Below, one piece after another: positions 9,295 through 18,881 of a stretch of 64,000 bases of DNA. The position numbers and the translations under genes are program-made. The number at the start of each line of letters is the position of its first letter. Position 1 is the first letter of the stretch. The notes under the pieces are model-generated. The model saw only the letters and a program-made list of their open reading frames with translations. It was not told the origin of the DNA and did not search any database. The DNA comes from an uncultured Roseibium sp. (GTDB taxonomy: Bacteria; Pseudomonadota; Alphaproteobacteria; Rhizobiales; Stappiaceae): NCBI RefSeq assembly GCF_947499295.1, contig NZ_CANMNP010000019.1:62001-126000 (forward strand), written 5' to 3'.

Positions 9295-10728
9295 GTGACC
9301 GCCACTGCTCAATTGACTGCCCAACAAAAGGCTGCCCCTTCCAACAAGGCAACGCAGGCCGAAGACTTTGTTCCGCCCTACCCGCTCCGTTTCGAAAAAA
9401 TGCCGCCGGTCTGGAAACTTATTGGCATGGCCAAGCGGAATTTCCTCTCGATCTGGGGCGTTGAAGACTTTCAAGGGAGGCTGCGAAGCAAAAAGATTTT
9501 CACAAGAGAGTTGGTCGTGTGCAATAGACCTGACGTCGTCAGGGAAGCGTTTCAAAGCAATCACGAAGTCTTGCAGCGCAAGAGCCCGCAGATGCGACAC
9601 GCTCTTGAGCCTCTTCTCGGCGATGGCCTTTTCATCAGCGATACCGAAACCTGGAAGAAACGCCGAAAAATCGTGGCACCCATCATTCACGGGTCCCGCG
9701 TCAAAGGTTTCGCGCCGATCATGATCGACACGATCACGGAAAAGTCCGACGAATGGAAAAAAGCCGGCGATGGCGCGCAAATCGACGCTCTCGCCGATAT
9801 GGCGCATCTCACGGCTGAAATCATTTGCAGGACCATATTCGGACGTCAGCTCGGCAAGAGCTATGCAGCCGAGGTTGTTCAAGGATTTTCGGATTATCAG
9901 CGGCACATCGATCAGATTGATCTTTTCTCGTTGTTCGGGCTCCCCGAATGGCTTCCGCGGCGGCGCGGGCGGGCGATCAAAAAGCCGATCGAACGCATCA
10001 TGTCCGTGTTGGACGAAATCATCGACAGTTACGAAGCTTTGAAGGAAAAAGGAGAAACTTCCGTCATCGGCGGCCTGTTGGAAGCGCGTGACGACGATGG
10101 AAAACCGCTAAGCCGGGACGCCATTCGCAGTGAAGCTGCCGTGATATTCATGGCGGGACACGAGACAACGGCAAACACACTGGCCTGGGCCTGGTATCTG
10201 CTGTCCCAATGTCCTTCAGTGCAAGACAAGCTGCATAAGGAACTCGACACTGTTCTTGCTGGCCGCACGCCGACATTTCAGGATGTTTCAAGCCTTCCCT
10301 ATACCAAGGCCGTGATCGAGGAGACGCTGCGTCTTTATCCACCGGTTCCAATCCTTGCCCGCGAAGCAATGGCTGACACGAGCATTGGCGGCAAGCCTAT
10401 TCCAAAGGGTTCTCTGGTCATGGTTGTTCCTTGGCTCATGCATCGGAGCCCTGTTCTCTGGTCGAAACCGGATGTGTTTGATCCTGACAGGTTCATTGAT
10501 CCGAAAGCCAAGAAGCCTAACAAATACGGCTACGTGCCCTTCAGCATCGGTCCGAGGATCTGCGCAGGCCTTCAGTTTGGGATGACCGAAGCCATTTTGA
10601 GCCTTGCGATTTTGGCTCAGCACTTTTCGCTGAGCCTTCAGGAAGGTGTCGACGTTCAGCCCGTTGCAAGGCTGACACTTCGCCCTGGTGAAAACCTGCC
10701 CATGACGCTGCATCCGCGATCGTCATGA
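9295..10728 (+). CDS. Cytochrome P450
   Basis: Heme-thiolate monooxygenase of 477 residues. The I-helix oxygen-activation motif AGHETT, the K-helix ExxR (EETLRLYPP) and the heme loop FSIGPRICAGLQF with Cys423 as axial ligand are all present, so it should be active given a redox partner. No ferredoxin or reductase is adjacent. The length and EETLRLYPP pattern resemble the CYP4/CYP102-like fatty-acid-hydroxylating group more than CYP101-type enzymes, but the substrate is not shown. The start is a GTG without a strong ribosome site. Its stop overlaps the start of the acyltransferase gene (ATGA), implying a joint function in lipid modification. Confidence 0.94.
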   Translation: MTATAQLTAQQKAAPSNKATQAEDFVPPYPLRFEKMPPVWKLIGMAKRNFLSIWGVEDFQGRLRSKKIFTRELVVCNRPDVVREAFQSNHEVLQRKSPQMRHALEPLLGDGLFISDTETWKKRRKIVAPIIHGSRVKGFAPIMIDTITEKSDEWKKAGDGAQIDALADMAHLTAEIICRTIFGRQLGKSYAAEVVQGFSDYQRHIDQIDLFSLFGLPEWLPRRRGRAIKKPIERIMSVLDEIIDSYEALKEKGETSVIGGLLEARDDDGKPLSRDAIRSEAAVIFMAGHETTANTLAWAWYLLSQCPSVQDKLHKELDTVLAGRTPTFQDVSSLPYTKAVIEETLRLYPPVPILAREAMADTSIGGKPIPKGSLVMVVPWLMHRSPVLWSKPDVFDPDRFIDPKAKKPNKYGYVPFSIGPRICAGLQFGMTEAILSLAILAQHFSLSLQEGVDVQPVARLTLRPGENLPMTLHPRSS

Positions 10729-11813
10729 TGAAGCCCGTCCGGCTGGAAGACATTCCATTTTCGGAAACGCTTGGCAAGGAACCGGAAGCACCACGATTTG
10801 GCGACGTTGCGGCCGCTAGAGCGGATTTGCGGTCCACCGCAAGGCTCTACTGGTTCCGGCATACCTTTGACGGCTGTCTCAACAATGCTTTTCACGCATG
10901 TCTCAAGCATTGTCCGCCGGGCTTTGTTTCTCGCTTTGGGCAGTCGCTCGTTCCATTGTCTCGCTGGGTCTATCGACACAAAATCTTTTCACAACGAATT
11001 GCGCGGAATTTCTCGGCCCTGACCGATGGACGGTGGACCAATGACGGGCAACGGCAAGTTGGCTTGAAACGCTGGTGGATCAATATTGGCAGAACGATCT
11101 CTGAATTTTGCATTGTCAATAAGTTATGGAAAAACTCTCGCATTCAGGTTGAAGGAGTGGAAAATCTCGAAGCCGCCCGTTCTCATGGCGGACCATTGAT
11201 CTTCACATCGGTGCACCTTTCGACCTGGGAAGCCGTCTTTGCTGCAATCCATGAGGGTCTGTCCGGACCAAGCATCGGACCATTTCAGCCCGAGCCCAAC
11301 CGCTTTAAAAACAAGATCGTTCACGCAATCCGCAAGGAACGCAATCAATACCTGTTTCCGCCAGGTCAACGAAGCGCGTACCGTCTGCACAGATTGATGG
11401 GAAGCGGCCTGTTCTCCATGACAATCTTCATCGATGAGGTGCGCGAGAACCAGATTCATCTGCCGTTTTTTGGTCGCAAGCCACCCGAAAAGGGCAATGC
11501 CGTCGTTGCAACAAAGATCGCCAATTCCTGTGGCGGAACCATCGTACCGGTCTACCTGACAAGGTTAGGCCCTGCCCGCTTTAAATTGGTCATACTGCCG
11601 CCGGTCGAACGGATCGGAACTGAAGAAGCCTACGACATTCGAAGCACAGTCCAAGCTCTCAACGACATCTTCGAACCCATTGTGCTGGAGAACATCGAAG
11701 AATGGTACATGTTGGGAGAACTCAGACTGCCAAAGTCATTTGAGCGCACACCATTTGCGCAAGAGCTTGCAAAAGGAAATGCCGAAAGGCACAAAACCAG
11801 CCGTTTGACCTAG
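10725..11813 (+). CDS. Lysophospholipid/lipid A-type acyltransferase (LpxL/HtrB-like)
   Basis: A 362-residue member of the LpxL-like acyltransferase superfamily. The catalytic HX4E motif is HLSTWE (after GGPLIFTSV, about residue 165), followed by the usual second block GLFSMTIFIDE and FFGRKPPEKGNAVVATKIA, and the late block GTIVPVYLTRL. An N-terminal membrane helix typical of LpxL is not obvious; the first 130 residues are Arg/Trp-rich, so peripheral membrane association is likely. The acyl donor and acceptor are unknown: a lipid A secondary acyl chain, or an ornithine- or phospholipid-type acceptor. ATG at 10725 overlaps the P450 stop; a second ATG follows at 10728. Its stop shares the CTAG tetranucleotide with the converging fghA stop. 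Confidence 0.82.
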   Translation: MMKPVRLEDIPFSETLGKEPEAPRFGDVAAARADLRSTARLYWFRHTFDGCLNNAFHACLKHCPPGFVSRFGQSLVPLSRWVYRHKIFSQRIARNFSALTDGRWTNDGQRQVGLKRWWINIGRTISEFCIVNKLWKNSRIQVEGVENLEAARSHGGPLIFTSVHLSTWEAVFAAIHEGLSGPSIGPFQPEPNRFKNKIVHAIRKERNQYLFPPGQRSAYRLHRLMGSGLFSMTIFIDEVRENQIHLPFFGRKPPEKGNAVVATKIANSCGGTIVPVYLTRLGPARFKLVILPPVERIGTEEAYDIRSTVQALNDIFEPIVLENIEEWYMLGELRLPKSFERTPFAQELAKGNAERHKTSRLT

Positions 11814-12637
11814 CTGGTCAGCCTTTCGGCATGCCAAGCCACGTGATCCCGTGCAAATGTCGACACGAAATAATACGAGTGATCGTAGCCGGCCTGAAGG
11901 CGATACTGATGTGCCGTTTTGGTTTCCACCAAGGCTTTGACCAACGCATCCGGTTTCAAAAGGTCGAAGAACTGGTCCTCCCCACCTTGATCGATCAGAA
12001 CATCACTGTTCCAACCGATGTCTTTGAGCAGTAAGGTTGCGTCGTGCGCAGCCCAGAGACTTTCATCAGAGCCAAGATATGCGTCCAACTGCTTGCGCCC
12101 CCATTCTGATTGCGTCGGATTTGCAATCGGTGAGAATGCTGAAACGGACTGGAAGTGACCTGGGTATTTCATTGCCAGTGTGAGAGCCCCGTGTCCGCCC
12201 ATGGAATGCCCGGTGATCCCATGGTGTACCGAAATCCCGAATTGCTCGGTGACCAGGTCCCGTAGTTCGCTCGCCACATATTTTTCCATCTGGAAATGCG
12301 GGCTCCAGGGCGTTTCGCTTGCGTTTACATAAAAGCCGGCCCCCTGCCCCAGATCGTAAGCATCGTCGTTTGCGATATCATCGCCACGTGGGCTGGTATC
12401 AGGAAAAACAATCGCCAGACCAAATTCGGCAGCATGCGCCTGCAGGCCAGCCTTGGTCATTGCATTTTCATGGGTGCAGGTCAGACCGGAGAGATACCAA
12501 AGACAGGGTACAGGACCTCTTTCAGCTTGAGGCGGCATGTAGACAGCAAATGTCATATCGCAGCCAGTGGCTTCGGACGTGTGGCTGTAAACGCCCTGCA
12601 CACCGCCAAATGACTTGTTTTCAGAGATGGTTTTCAT
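11810..12637 (-). CDS. fghA: S-formylglutathione hydrolase
   Basis: Hydrolyses S-formylglutathione to formate and glutathione, the last step of glutathione-dependent formaldehyde oxidation in the cytosol. It has 275 residues, the normal size. The nucleophile is Ser145 in GHSMGG, and the acid and base lie in DQGGEDQFF and YDHSYYF near the C-terminus. The family segments LSGLTCTHEN and FPDTSPRG are also present. The start at 12637 gives the conserved N-terminus; the frame runs to 12709 without support. It lies 169 nt downstream of adhC on the same strand, so the two probably form a formaldehyde-detoxification operon. Confidence 0.95.
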   Translation of the reverse strand: MKTISENKSFGGVQGVYSHTSEATGCDMTFAVYMPPQAERGPVPCLWYLSGLTCTHENAMTKAGLQAHAAEFGLAIVFPDTSPRGDDIANDDAYDLGQGAGFYVNASETPWSPHFQMEKYVASELRDLVTEQFGISVHHGITGHSMGGHGALTLAMKYPGHFQSVSAFSPIANPTQSEWGRKQLDAYLGSDESLWAAHDATLLLKDIGWNSDVLIDQGGEDQFFDLLKPDALVKALVETKTAHQYRLQAGYDHSYYFVSTFARDHVAWHAERLTS

Positions 12638-12806
12638 CGAGACACTTAAATCCGTACTTGTTCCTTCTACCTGGCAGAAGGCAACGGTCACACATCTTGC
12701 GTAGAGCAAGCAGCTGTTGGCATTGCAGAGACAGGTCTCCGTGTTTCCGGCGGCGGCTCACTCCAGGAAACGTTTGCGCCAACACCCGCTTTCAGTTTTT
12801 CGTGGA

Positions 12807-13919
12807 TCAATAGATCACGACTGAACGAATAGATTCCCCTGCATGCATCAGGTCAAAGCCCTTGTTGATGTCGTCAAGCGGCATTGTGTGCGTGATCATT
12901 GGATCGATTTCGATTTTTCCGTCCATGTACCAATCAACGATCTTCGGAACATCGGTTCGCCCGCGAGCACCGCCAAACGCGGTTCCCTTCCAAACACGGC
13001 CTGTGACCAGTTGAAACGGACGGGTTGATATTTCAGCCCCCGCCGGAGCCACCCCGATGATAATGCTTTCGCCCCAGCCTTTGTGCGCAGCTTCCAGCGC
13101 CGTTCGCATGACCTGCACGTTGCCTGTTGCATCGAATGTATAATCCGCACCACCCTTGGTGAGATTGACGAGATAAGGAACAAGATCTTCTTCGACCTCG
13201 CTCGGATTAACGAAATCGGTCATTCCGAATCGTTCCGCCATTTCCTTTTTCTCAGCGTTCAGATCGACACCGACAATCTGATCGGCACCCGCAAGGCGAA
13301 GACCTTGAATGACATTTAGACCGATGCCGCCCAGGCCGAACACAATTGCTCGTGACCCTATTTCCACCTTTGCCGTGTTGATGACCGCGCCGATACCGGT
13401 CGTGACACCGCAGCCGATATAGCAAACCTTGTCGAATGGTGCGTCAGGGCGGATTTTCGCAAGCGCGATCTCTGGCACAACCGTGTAGTTAGCGAATGTG
13501 GACGTGCCCATATAGTGAAGGATCGGATCACCATCGAGCGTCTTGAAGCGAGACGAGCCGTCAGGCATGAGGCCCTGCCCCTGTGTAGAACGAATTGCCT
13601 GACAAAGATTGGTTTTCGGATTGAGGCAGTATTCGCAACTCCGGCACTCGGGCGTATAAAGCGGGATCACATGATCACCCGGTTTCAAGGTGGTCACACC
13701 AGGCCCGGCCTCGACAACGACGCCAGCCCCTTCATGGCCCAAGATGGCAGGAAACAAGCCTTCCGGATCAGCGCCTGACAGCGTGAACTCGTCCGTGTGG
13801 CAAATACCGGTGGCTTTCACTTCAACCAACACTTCGAAGGCGCGCGGTCCCTCCAGATTCACAGTTGTGACTTCAAGAGGTTTACCGGCCCCAACGGCGA
13901 CTGCTGCGCGAACTTCCAT
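12807..13919 (-). CDS. adhC: S-(hydroxymethyl)glutathione dehydrogenase / class III alcohol dehydrogenase
   Basis: Zinc- and NAD-dependent enzyme that oxidises S-hydroxymethylglutathione (from formaldehyde plus glutathione) to S-formylglutathione. The 370-residue protein has the catalytic-zinc Cys40 (GICHTDEF), GHEGAG, the four-Cys structural zinc loop [15 protein letters not shown] and the Rossmann motif GLGGIG. The ATG at 13919 follows AGGGAG by 8 nt; an in-frame GTG lies 9 nt earlier. The gene is divergent from soxB across about 390 nt, which places formaldehyde removal beside a formaldehyde-producing oxidase. Also active on long-chain alcohols and S-nitrosoglutathione in this family. Confidence 0.96.
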   Translation of the reverse strand: MEVRAAVAVGAGKPLEVTTVNLEGPRAFEVLVEVKATGICHTDEFTLSGADPEGLFPAILGHEGAGVVVEAGPGVTTLKPGDHVIPLYTPECRSCEYCLNPKTNLCQAIRSTQGQGLMPDGSSRFKTLDGDPILHYMGTSTFANYTVVPEIALAKIRPDAPFDKVCYIGCGVTTGIGAVINTAKVEIGSRAIVFGLGGIGLNVIQGLRLAGADQIVGVDLNAEKKEMAERFGMTDFVNPSEVEEDLVPYLVNLTKGGADYTFDATGNVQVMRTALEAAHKGWGESIIIGVAPAGAEISTRPFQLVTGRVWKGTAFGGARGRTDVPKIVDWYMDGKIEIDPMITHTMPLDDINKGFDLMHAGESIRSVVIY

Positions 13920-14309
13920 GAATGGCACTCCCTAACTTCAATAATTTGAAGCGAGAGTTACCTTCCAAGGCCCCAATTGCAAGGACCGATGCGGCATCAG
14001 ATGTTTTGATTGCGCATCAACAGTCAGAAAAACGATTATGGAAAGCGATAGAGACTTGGGCTTTAAGGCAAGAAACTTGCAGGTTTTTGCGCACCGCTCG
14101 CAATTGCTTACAAGGCATGCGACACCTATGTCGCTTTCTGACAAGCTTGCGACCGAAACCTTATACGCAAGTGAGAGCGCAATCGCGAATATGCCCCTCA
14201 ACGGGTGGGTCGAGCCGATTTGGGCTTTGCGACCCTTAAGCGTTTGAAACAATGGGCTGGTATCTGCCTGAACAGGCATGTCGGCCGCAACGTGCGGAGC
14301 CGCTGTTTG
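13920..14309. promoter_or_regulatory. Divergent control region adhC / soxBDAG
   Basis: No gene is supported here, although short frames exist. Possible sites: an inverted repeat TTGAT-N5-ATCAA at 14006-14020, a 6-bp-arm inverted repeat GCGACA-CCTA-TGTCGC at 14119-14134, and a weak rightward promoter CTGACA-18-TATACG at about 14137-14166. TTGCGACC occurs twice (near 14150 and 14226). Which regulator acts here is unknown. I saw no glycine-riboswitch core. Confidence 0.4.
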
Positions 14310-15563
14310 ATGAAGCGTTATTCCTTCTTGGAATTGGCAAAGAACGCCTTTTCCGCGCATCAGAACTGGGGCCGGCAGTGGCGCAATCCGGAACCCAAAT
14401 CCGAATATGACGTCGTCATTGTCGGAGCTGGTGGACATGGTCTTGCAACTGCGTACTACCTGGCCAAGGAACATGGCGTTCGCAACATCGCCGTTGTCGA
14501 AAAAGGCTGGCTTGGTGGCGGAAATACCGGTCGTAACACCACAATCGTGCGTTCCAACTATCTGTGGGAAGAAAGCGCCGGTCTCTATAACCATGCAATT
14601 GACCTATGGCAGGGTTTGTCGCAGGAACTGAACTACAACGTGATGTATTCAGCCCGCGGCGTCATGATGCTGGCACACACGGTTCACGATGTGCAGGTCT
14701 CCCAAAGACACATTCATGCAAACCGGTTGGCCGGTGTCCAAAATGAATGGCTGTCGCCCGAAGCTGCCAAGGAATACTGTCCGCCTCTCAATATATCCAA
14801 AAACATCCGCTATCCGGTGATGGGTGCGGCGCTTCAGCGGGTTGGTGGCACCGCCCGGCACGATGCCGTTGCCTGGGGCTATGCACGCGGTGCGGATGCA
14901 CTTGGTGTCGACATCCTTCAGAACTGCGCAGTAACCGGTATTCGACGTGACCAAAACGGTGCGGTTGAAGGCGTGGAAACAGCAAAGGGATTTATCAAAG
15001 CCAAGAAAGTTGGCGTCGTCGCGGCAGGGCACACATCGGTTGTCATGGAAATGGCAGGCGTTCGACTTCCGCTCGAATCCTACCCCCTACAGGCCCTGGT
15101 CTCTGAACCGGTAAAGCCGGCTTTCCCGTGCGTTGTAATGTCCAACACCATCCATGCGTATATATCTCAGTCAGACAAGGGAGAGCTCGTGATCGGCGCC
15201 GGAACCGATCAGTTCATTTCCTATTCGCAGACGGGCGGTATCCACATTAGCAATCATACGATCGACGCGATCTGCGAACTGTTTCCGCACTTCAGGCGTA
15301 TGCGCATGCTCCGGAATTGGGGCGGTATCGTTGATGTCACGCCCGACCGTTCCCCAATTCTGTCCAAGACACCAGTTCCCGGGCTTTATGTGAACTGCGG
15401 CTGGGGCACCGGCGGCTTCAAGGCAACGCCCGGCTCAGGGCATGTCTTTGCGCACACCATTGCCAAGGACGAGCCGCATCCGATCAACGCGGCCTTCACG
15501 ATTGACCGTTTCCGTACCGGCCGCCTGATTGACGAGGCGGCTGCGGCTGCCGTGGCGCACTAA
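14310..15563 (+). CDS. soxB: Sarcosine oxidase subunit beta
   Basis: Catalytic beta subunit of heterotetrameric sarcosine oxidase, which oxidatively demethylates sarcosine to glycine; 417 residues, the family length. The FAD-binding motif [19 protein letters not shown] starts near residue 35, followed by [16 protein letters not shown]. His184 in [10 protein letters not shown] is at the place expected for covalent FMN attachment. The C-terminal [10 protein letters not shown] and [14 protein letters not shown] complete the family. I chose the ATG at 14310 (GGAG 10 nt upstream); the frame is open to 14205 but that part is not conserved-looking. First gene of soxBDAG; soxD follows after 13 nt. 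Confidence 0.97.
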   Translation: MKRYSFLELAKNAFSAHQNWGRQWRNPEPKSEYDVVIVGAGGHGLATAYYLAKEHGVRNIAVVEKGWLGGGNTGRNTTIVRSNYLWEESAGLYNHAIDLWQGLSQELNYNVMYSARGVMMLAHTVHDVQVSQRHIHANRLAGVQNEWLSPEAAKEYCPPLNISKNIRYPVMGAALQRVGGTARHDAVAWGYARGADALGVDILQNCAVTGIRRDQNGAVEGVETAKGFIKAKKVGVVAAGHTSVVMEMAGVRLPLESYPLQALVSEPVKPAFPCVVMSNTIHAYISQSDKGELVIGAGTDQFISYSQTGGIHISNHTIDAICELFPHFRRMRMLRNWGGIVDVTPDRSPILSKTPVPGLYVNCGWGTGGFKATPGSGHVFAHTIAKDEPHPINAAFTIDRFRTGRLIDEAAAAAVAH

Positions 15564-15576
15564 GGGGAATTTCGAG

Positions 15577-15882
15577 ATGCTGCTGGTTTACTGCCCCTAT
15601 TGCAAAGTGGAACGCGCGGAAACGGAGTTTTCCTGTCGCGGAGAAGCCCATATCGCCCGTCCGTCCGACCCTTCGCAGACCAGTGACGAAGACTGGGTCC
15701 ACTACCTCTACATGCGCTCCAACACCAAAGGCATATATGCCGAACGTTGGCGGCATATTCACGGATGCGGCCGATTTTTCAACGCCGTGCGAGATACTGT
15801 CAGCGACAATTTTCTTAAATTTTACAAGGCCGGTGAACCGATGCCGGACCTTGAAGCTCTTGCCAAGGAGGCCGGCAAATGA
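15577..15882 (+). CDS. soxD: Sarcosine oxidase subunit delta
   Basis: Small zinc-binding subunit of the heterotetramer, 101 residues. The N-terminal CPYC, a third Cys in FSCRGEAH and a His-Cys pair in HIHGCGRFFN supply the expected zinc ligands. LYMRSNTKGIYAERWRH is the family core. Start at 15577 follows AGGGGA by about 7 nt. Its stop overlaps the soxA start in ATGA, so synthesis of the subunits is coupled. Confidence 0.96.
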   Translation: MLLVYCPYCKVERAETEFSCRGEAHIARPSDPSQTSDEDWVHYLYMRSNTKGIYAERWRHIHGCGRFFNAVRDTVSDNFLKFYKAGEPMPDLEALAKEAGK

Positions 15883-18881
15883 GCCAGCCCTTCCGTACGG
15901 AAAAAGGTGGCCGGATAAACCGGACCGAACAATTGACCTTTACCTTTGACGGTGAGGAACTCCAGGGGCACCAGGGCGATACGCTCGCTTCGGCGCTTCT
16001 TGCCAACGGTGTGCACCTGGTTGGCCGTTCCTTCAAATATCACCGGCCACGCGGCATCGTGACGTCCGGCTCGGAGGAACCGAATGCTTTGGTCGGCATT
16101 TACCGGCACGGAGACCAGACGCCGAACCTGCGAGCGACCCAGGTGGAACTCTATCAGGGTCTGGAGGCCATCTCTCAGAACCGGTTTCCATCACTCGGCT
16201 TTGACGTGGGAGCCGTAAACGACCTGCTATCGCCACTTTTCCCGGCTGGCTTCTACTACAAGACCTTTATGTGGCCGAAGGCGTTCTGGGATCGCGTTTA
16301 TGAGCCCGTCATCCGCGCCGCGGCCGGTCTTGGCAAACCACCAAAGACGCCTGACCAGGACACTTACGGCAACATTTACGCCCATTGTGATGTTTTGATC
16401 GCCGGATCCGGTCCTGCCGGCCTTGCCGCAGCACTTGCTGCCTCTGAGACCGGCGCTAAAGTCATTCTCTGTGATGAGCAATCCGAATTTGGCGGGTCAC
16501 TGCTCAGCGAAGTCAGTGCAAGCATCGACGGAAAGGACCCGTCGGAGTGGATAGCTGAAACAATCAACAAGCTTGAGCAGATGGACAATGTCACGCTCCT
16601 GCCGCGCACGACAGCTTTCGGCTACTTCGCCCATAATTATCTGGCCCTTGCAGAACGCGTCACGGAGCACCTGCCCAATCCTGATCCCAAACTGCCGCGT
16701 GAACGCCTGTGGCAGGTACGCGCCAAGGAAGTGGTGATCGCTTCGGGTGCGATCGAGCGCCCCATGATCTTTCCTGAAAATGATCGACCGGGCATCATGC
16801 TCGCGGAAGCCGGACGAACCTACCTGAACCGGTATGGCGTCAAGGTTGGGCACAAGGTTCTGGTGGCGGCAGCTTGCGACACAGCCTGGCAAACCGCTTT
16901 CGATCTCGCTGACCATGGCGTTGAAGTTGCCGGCATCGTGGACTTGCGCGAAACCCCGCCTGAGAACCTGATGGCAATTGCCAAAGCGCGAGGAATTCGC
17001 GTCGAGGCGGGATGCATGGTAACCGGCACACTTGGCCGGAAACGGGTCAAGGCAGCGTTGCTCGGGCGCATGATGACATCGGGAAATGTCGCCTCCGGAG
17101 GTCAGATTTCCTGTGACGCCTTGCTGATGTCCGGTGGCTGGACACCAACTGTCAGTCTCTACTCACAGTCTCGCGGCAAGGTGGTCTGGGATTCAGACAA
17201 AGGTGCCTACATTCCAGGGGCTTCAGTTCAACGAGAGCGCTCAGCGGGTGCTTCCAAGGGACTTTATGGCCTTCAAGAGGTTCTGGAAGACGGATATGCT
17301 GCCGGAGAAGAAGCTGCCAAGGCCGCCATTGGCAAATCCGCAAAGGTGTCTTATGCAACCGCCACCGGGGGTGAAGCCGGAACGGGTGGAACGCTCGGAG
17401 CGCTCCCTCACGATCGAAATGCGTCGCGCGTCAAGGCATTTGTCGACTATCAAAACGACGTTACGGCAAAGGACGTCAAGCTGGCCGTGCGTGAAGGCAT
17501 GCAATCCATCGAACATATCAAACGCTACACGACAACCGGCATGGCGACCGACCAGGGTCGTTTGTCCAACATGAATGCGTTGCAAATTGCGTCGGATTCG
17601 CTGGACCGCCCCGTAACTGATGTAGGTTTGACAACATTCCGCCTGCCATACACGCCGACGACTTTCGGCCTCTTTGCAGGTGTTGCGCGCGGTGACTATT
17701 TCGATCCAGTTCGCAAGACACCGTCCCACGATTGGGTGGTTGAGAATGGCGGCGTTTTTGAAGATGTTGGCCAGTGGAAACGCACCTGGTACTTCCCCAA
17801 AAATGGTGAAGACATGCACGCAGCCGTCGCACGTGAATGCAAAACGGTTCGCGAAAGCGTTGGCCTCTTTGATGCATCAACCCTCGGCAAGATCGAGGTG
17901 GTCGGTCCGGATGCAGCCGAGTTCCTGGAGCGGTTGTATACCAATCCCTGGAAGAAACTGGCGCCGGGACGTTGCCGCTACGGTCTGTTGTTGAATGATG
18001 CCGGTTTCATTACAGATGACGGTGTCATTGGCCGTCTGGCGGAAGATCGTTTTCACGTCACCACGACGACTGGCGGAGCGCCAAGCGTGTTTGCCACAAT
18101 GGAAGACTATCTGCAGACAGAATGGCCGGAACTGGATGTGTGGATCACCTCCACCACTGAGCAATACGCTGTTGCAGCTTTGCAAGGACCAAAAGCGCGC
18201 GACGTCCTGGCACCTTTTATGGAGGGTGTTGACCTTTCTGCGGATGCCCTGCCTCATATGAGCGTTAAAGAGGCAACATTCTGCGGCGTTCCTTGTCGTT
18301 TGTTCCGAATTTCATTCACTGGAGAACTCGGCTTTGAAATCAACGTTTCCCGGCGCCATGGCAAAATGATGTGGGAAACACTGGCCAAGGAAATTGAGAA
18401 ATTTGGCGGCACGGCATACGGAACCGAAAGCATGCACGTTCTTCGTGCAGAAAAGGGCTATATTATCGTCGGTCAGGACACAGACGGTACCGTGACACCA
18501 CAAGATGCCGGTATGAGCTGGGCAATCGGCAAGAAAAAAGCAGACTTCGTCGGCAAGCGCGGTCTTGATAGACCCGACCTTGTTGCTGACAATCGCAAGC
18601 AGTTTGTCGGCCTTTTGACCAAGGATCCCAAAGTTAAGCTCGAAGAAGGGGCTCAAATTACCACAGCCGAGAACCCGGCAATCGGGACACCGGCCGATGG
18701 TCACGTAACCTCCTCTTATTTCAGTCCAGCGCTCGACAGAAGCATTGCACTTGCGATTGTCAAAAACGGTCATGCCCTCGAAGGCAAAACCCTTTACGTG
18801 CCCATGCCAGACGGCAGCATACCGGTAGAAGTCACCGGACCGGTGTTCTATGACAAGGAAGGAGCACGGCTCAATGTCTGA
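15879..18881 (+). CDS. soxA: Sarcosine oxidase subunit alpha
   Basis: The largest subunit of sarcosine oxidase, 1000 residues. The N-terminal part is a ferredoxin-like fold (FTFDGEELQGHQGDTLASAL) with the segment VGRSFKYHRPRGI. The middle is an NAD-binding Rossmann region (GSGPAGLAAALAASE near residue 172). The C-terminal 380 residues are a GcvT/aminomethyltransferase-like folate domain (RESVGLFDASTLGKIEV; MHVLRAEKGYIIVGQDTDG), which transfers the methyl carbon to tetrahydrofolate as 5,10-methylene-THF. Without folate the enzyme releases formaldehyde, which the adjacent adhC/fghA can remove. Overlaps soxD by 4 nt and soxG by 8 nt. Confidence 0.97.
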   Translation: MSQPFRTEKGGRINRTEQLTFTFDGEELQGHQGDTLASALLANGVHLVGRSFKYHRPRGIVTSGSEEPNALVGIYRHGDQTPNLRATQVELYQGLEAISQNRFPSLGFDVGAVNDLLSPLFPAGFYYKTFMWPKAFWDRVYEPVIRAAAGLGKPPKTPDQDTYGNIYAHCDVLIAGSGPAGLAAALAASETGAKVILCDEQSEFGGSLLSEVSASIDGKDPSEWIAETINKLEQMDNVTLLPRTTAFGYFAHNYLALAERVTEHLPNPDPKLPRERLWQVRAKEVVIASGAIERPMIFPENDRPGIMLAEAGRTYLNRYGVKVGHKVLVAAACDTAWQTAFDLADHGVEVAGIVDLRETPPENLMAIAKARGIRVEAGCMVTGTLGRKRVKAALLGRMMTSGNVASGGQISCDALLMSGGWTPTVSLYSQSRGKVVWDSDKGAYIPGASVQRERSAGASKGLYGLQEVLEDGYAAGEEAAKAAIGKSAKVSYATATGGEAGTGGTLGALPHDRNASRVKAFVDYQNDVTAKDVKLAVREGMQSIEHIKRYTTTGMATDQGRLSNMNALQIASDSLDRPVTDVGLTTFRLPYTPTTFGLFAGVARGDYFDPVRKTPSHDWVVENGGVFEDVGQWKRTWYFPKNGEDMHAAVARECKTVRESVGLFDASTLGKIEVVGPDAAEFLERLYTNPWKKLAPGRCRYGLLLNDAGFITDDGVIGRLAEDRFHVTTTTGGAPSVFATMEDYLQTEWPELDVWITSTTEQYAVAALQGPKARDVLAPFMEGVDLSADALPHMSVKEATFCGVPCRLFRISFTGELGFEINVSRRHGKMMWETLAKEIEKFGGTAYGTESMHVLRAEKGYIIVGQDTDGTVTPQDAGMSWAIGKKKADFVGKRGLDRPDLVADNRKQFVGLLTKDPKVKLEEGAQITTAENPAIGTPADGHVTSSYFSPALDRSIALAIVKNGHALEGKTLYVPMPDGSIPVEVTGPVFYDKEGARLNV

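Noticed and set aside
12638..12806. 40-codon frame from a TTG overlapping the adhC stop
   Set aside because: No ribosome site beyond adhC itself, no family resemblance, and a Pro/Thr-rich composition consistent with chance.
13920..14309. Glycine riboswitch ahead of soxB
   Set aside because: I looked for the conserved glycine-aptamer cores and did not find them.
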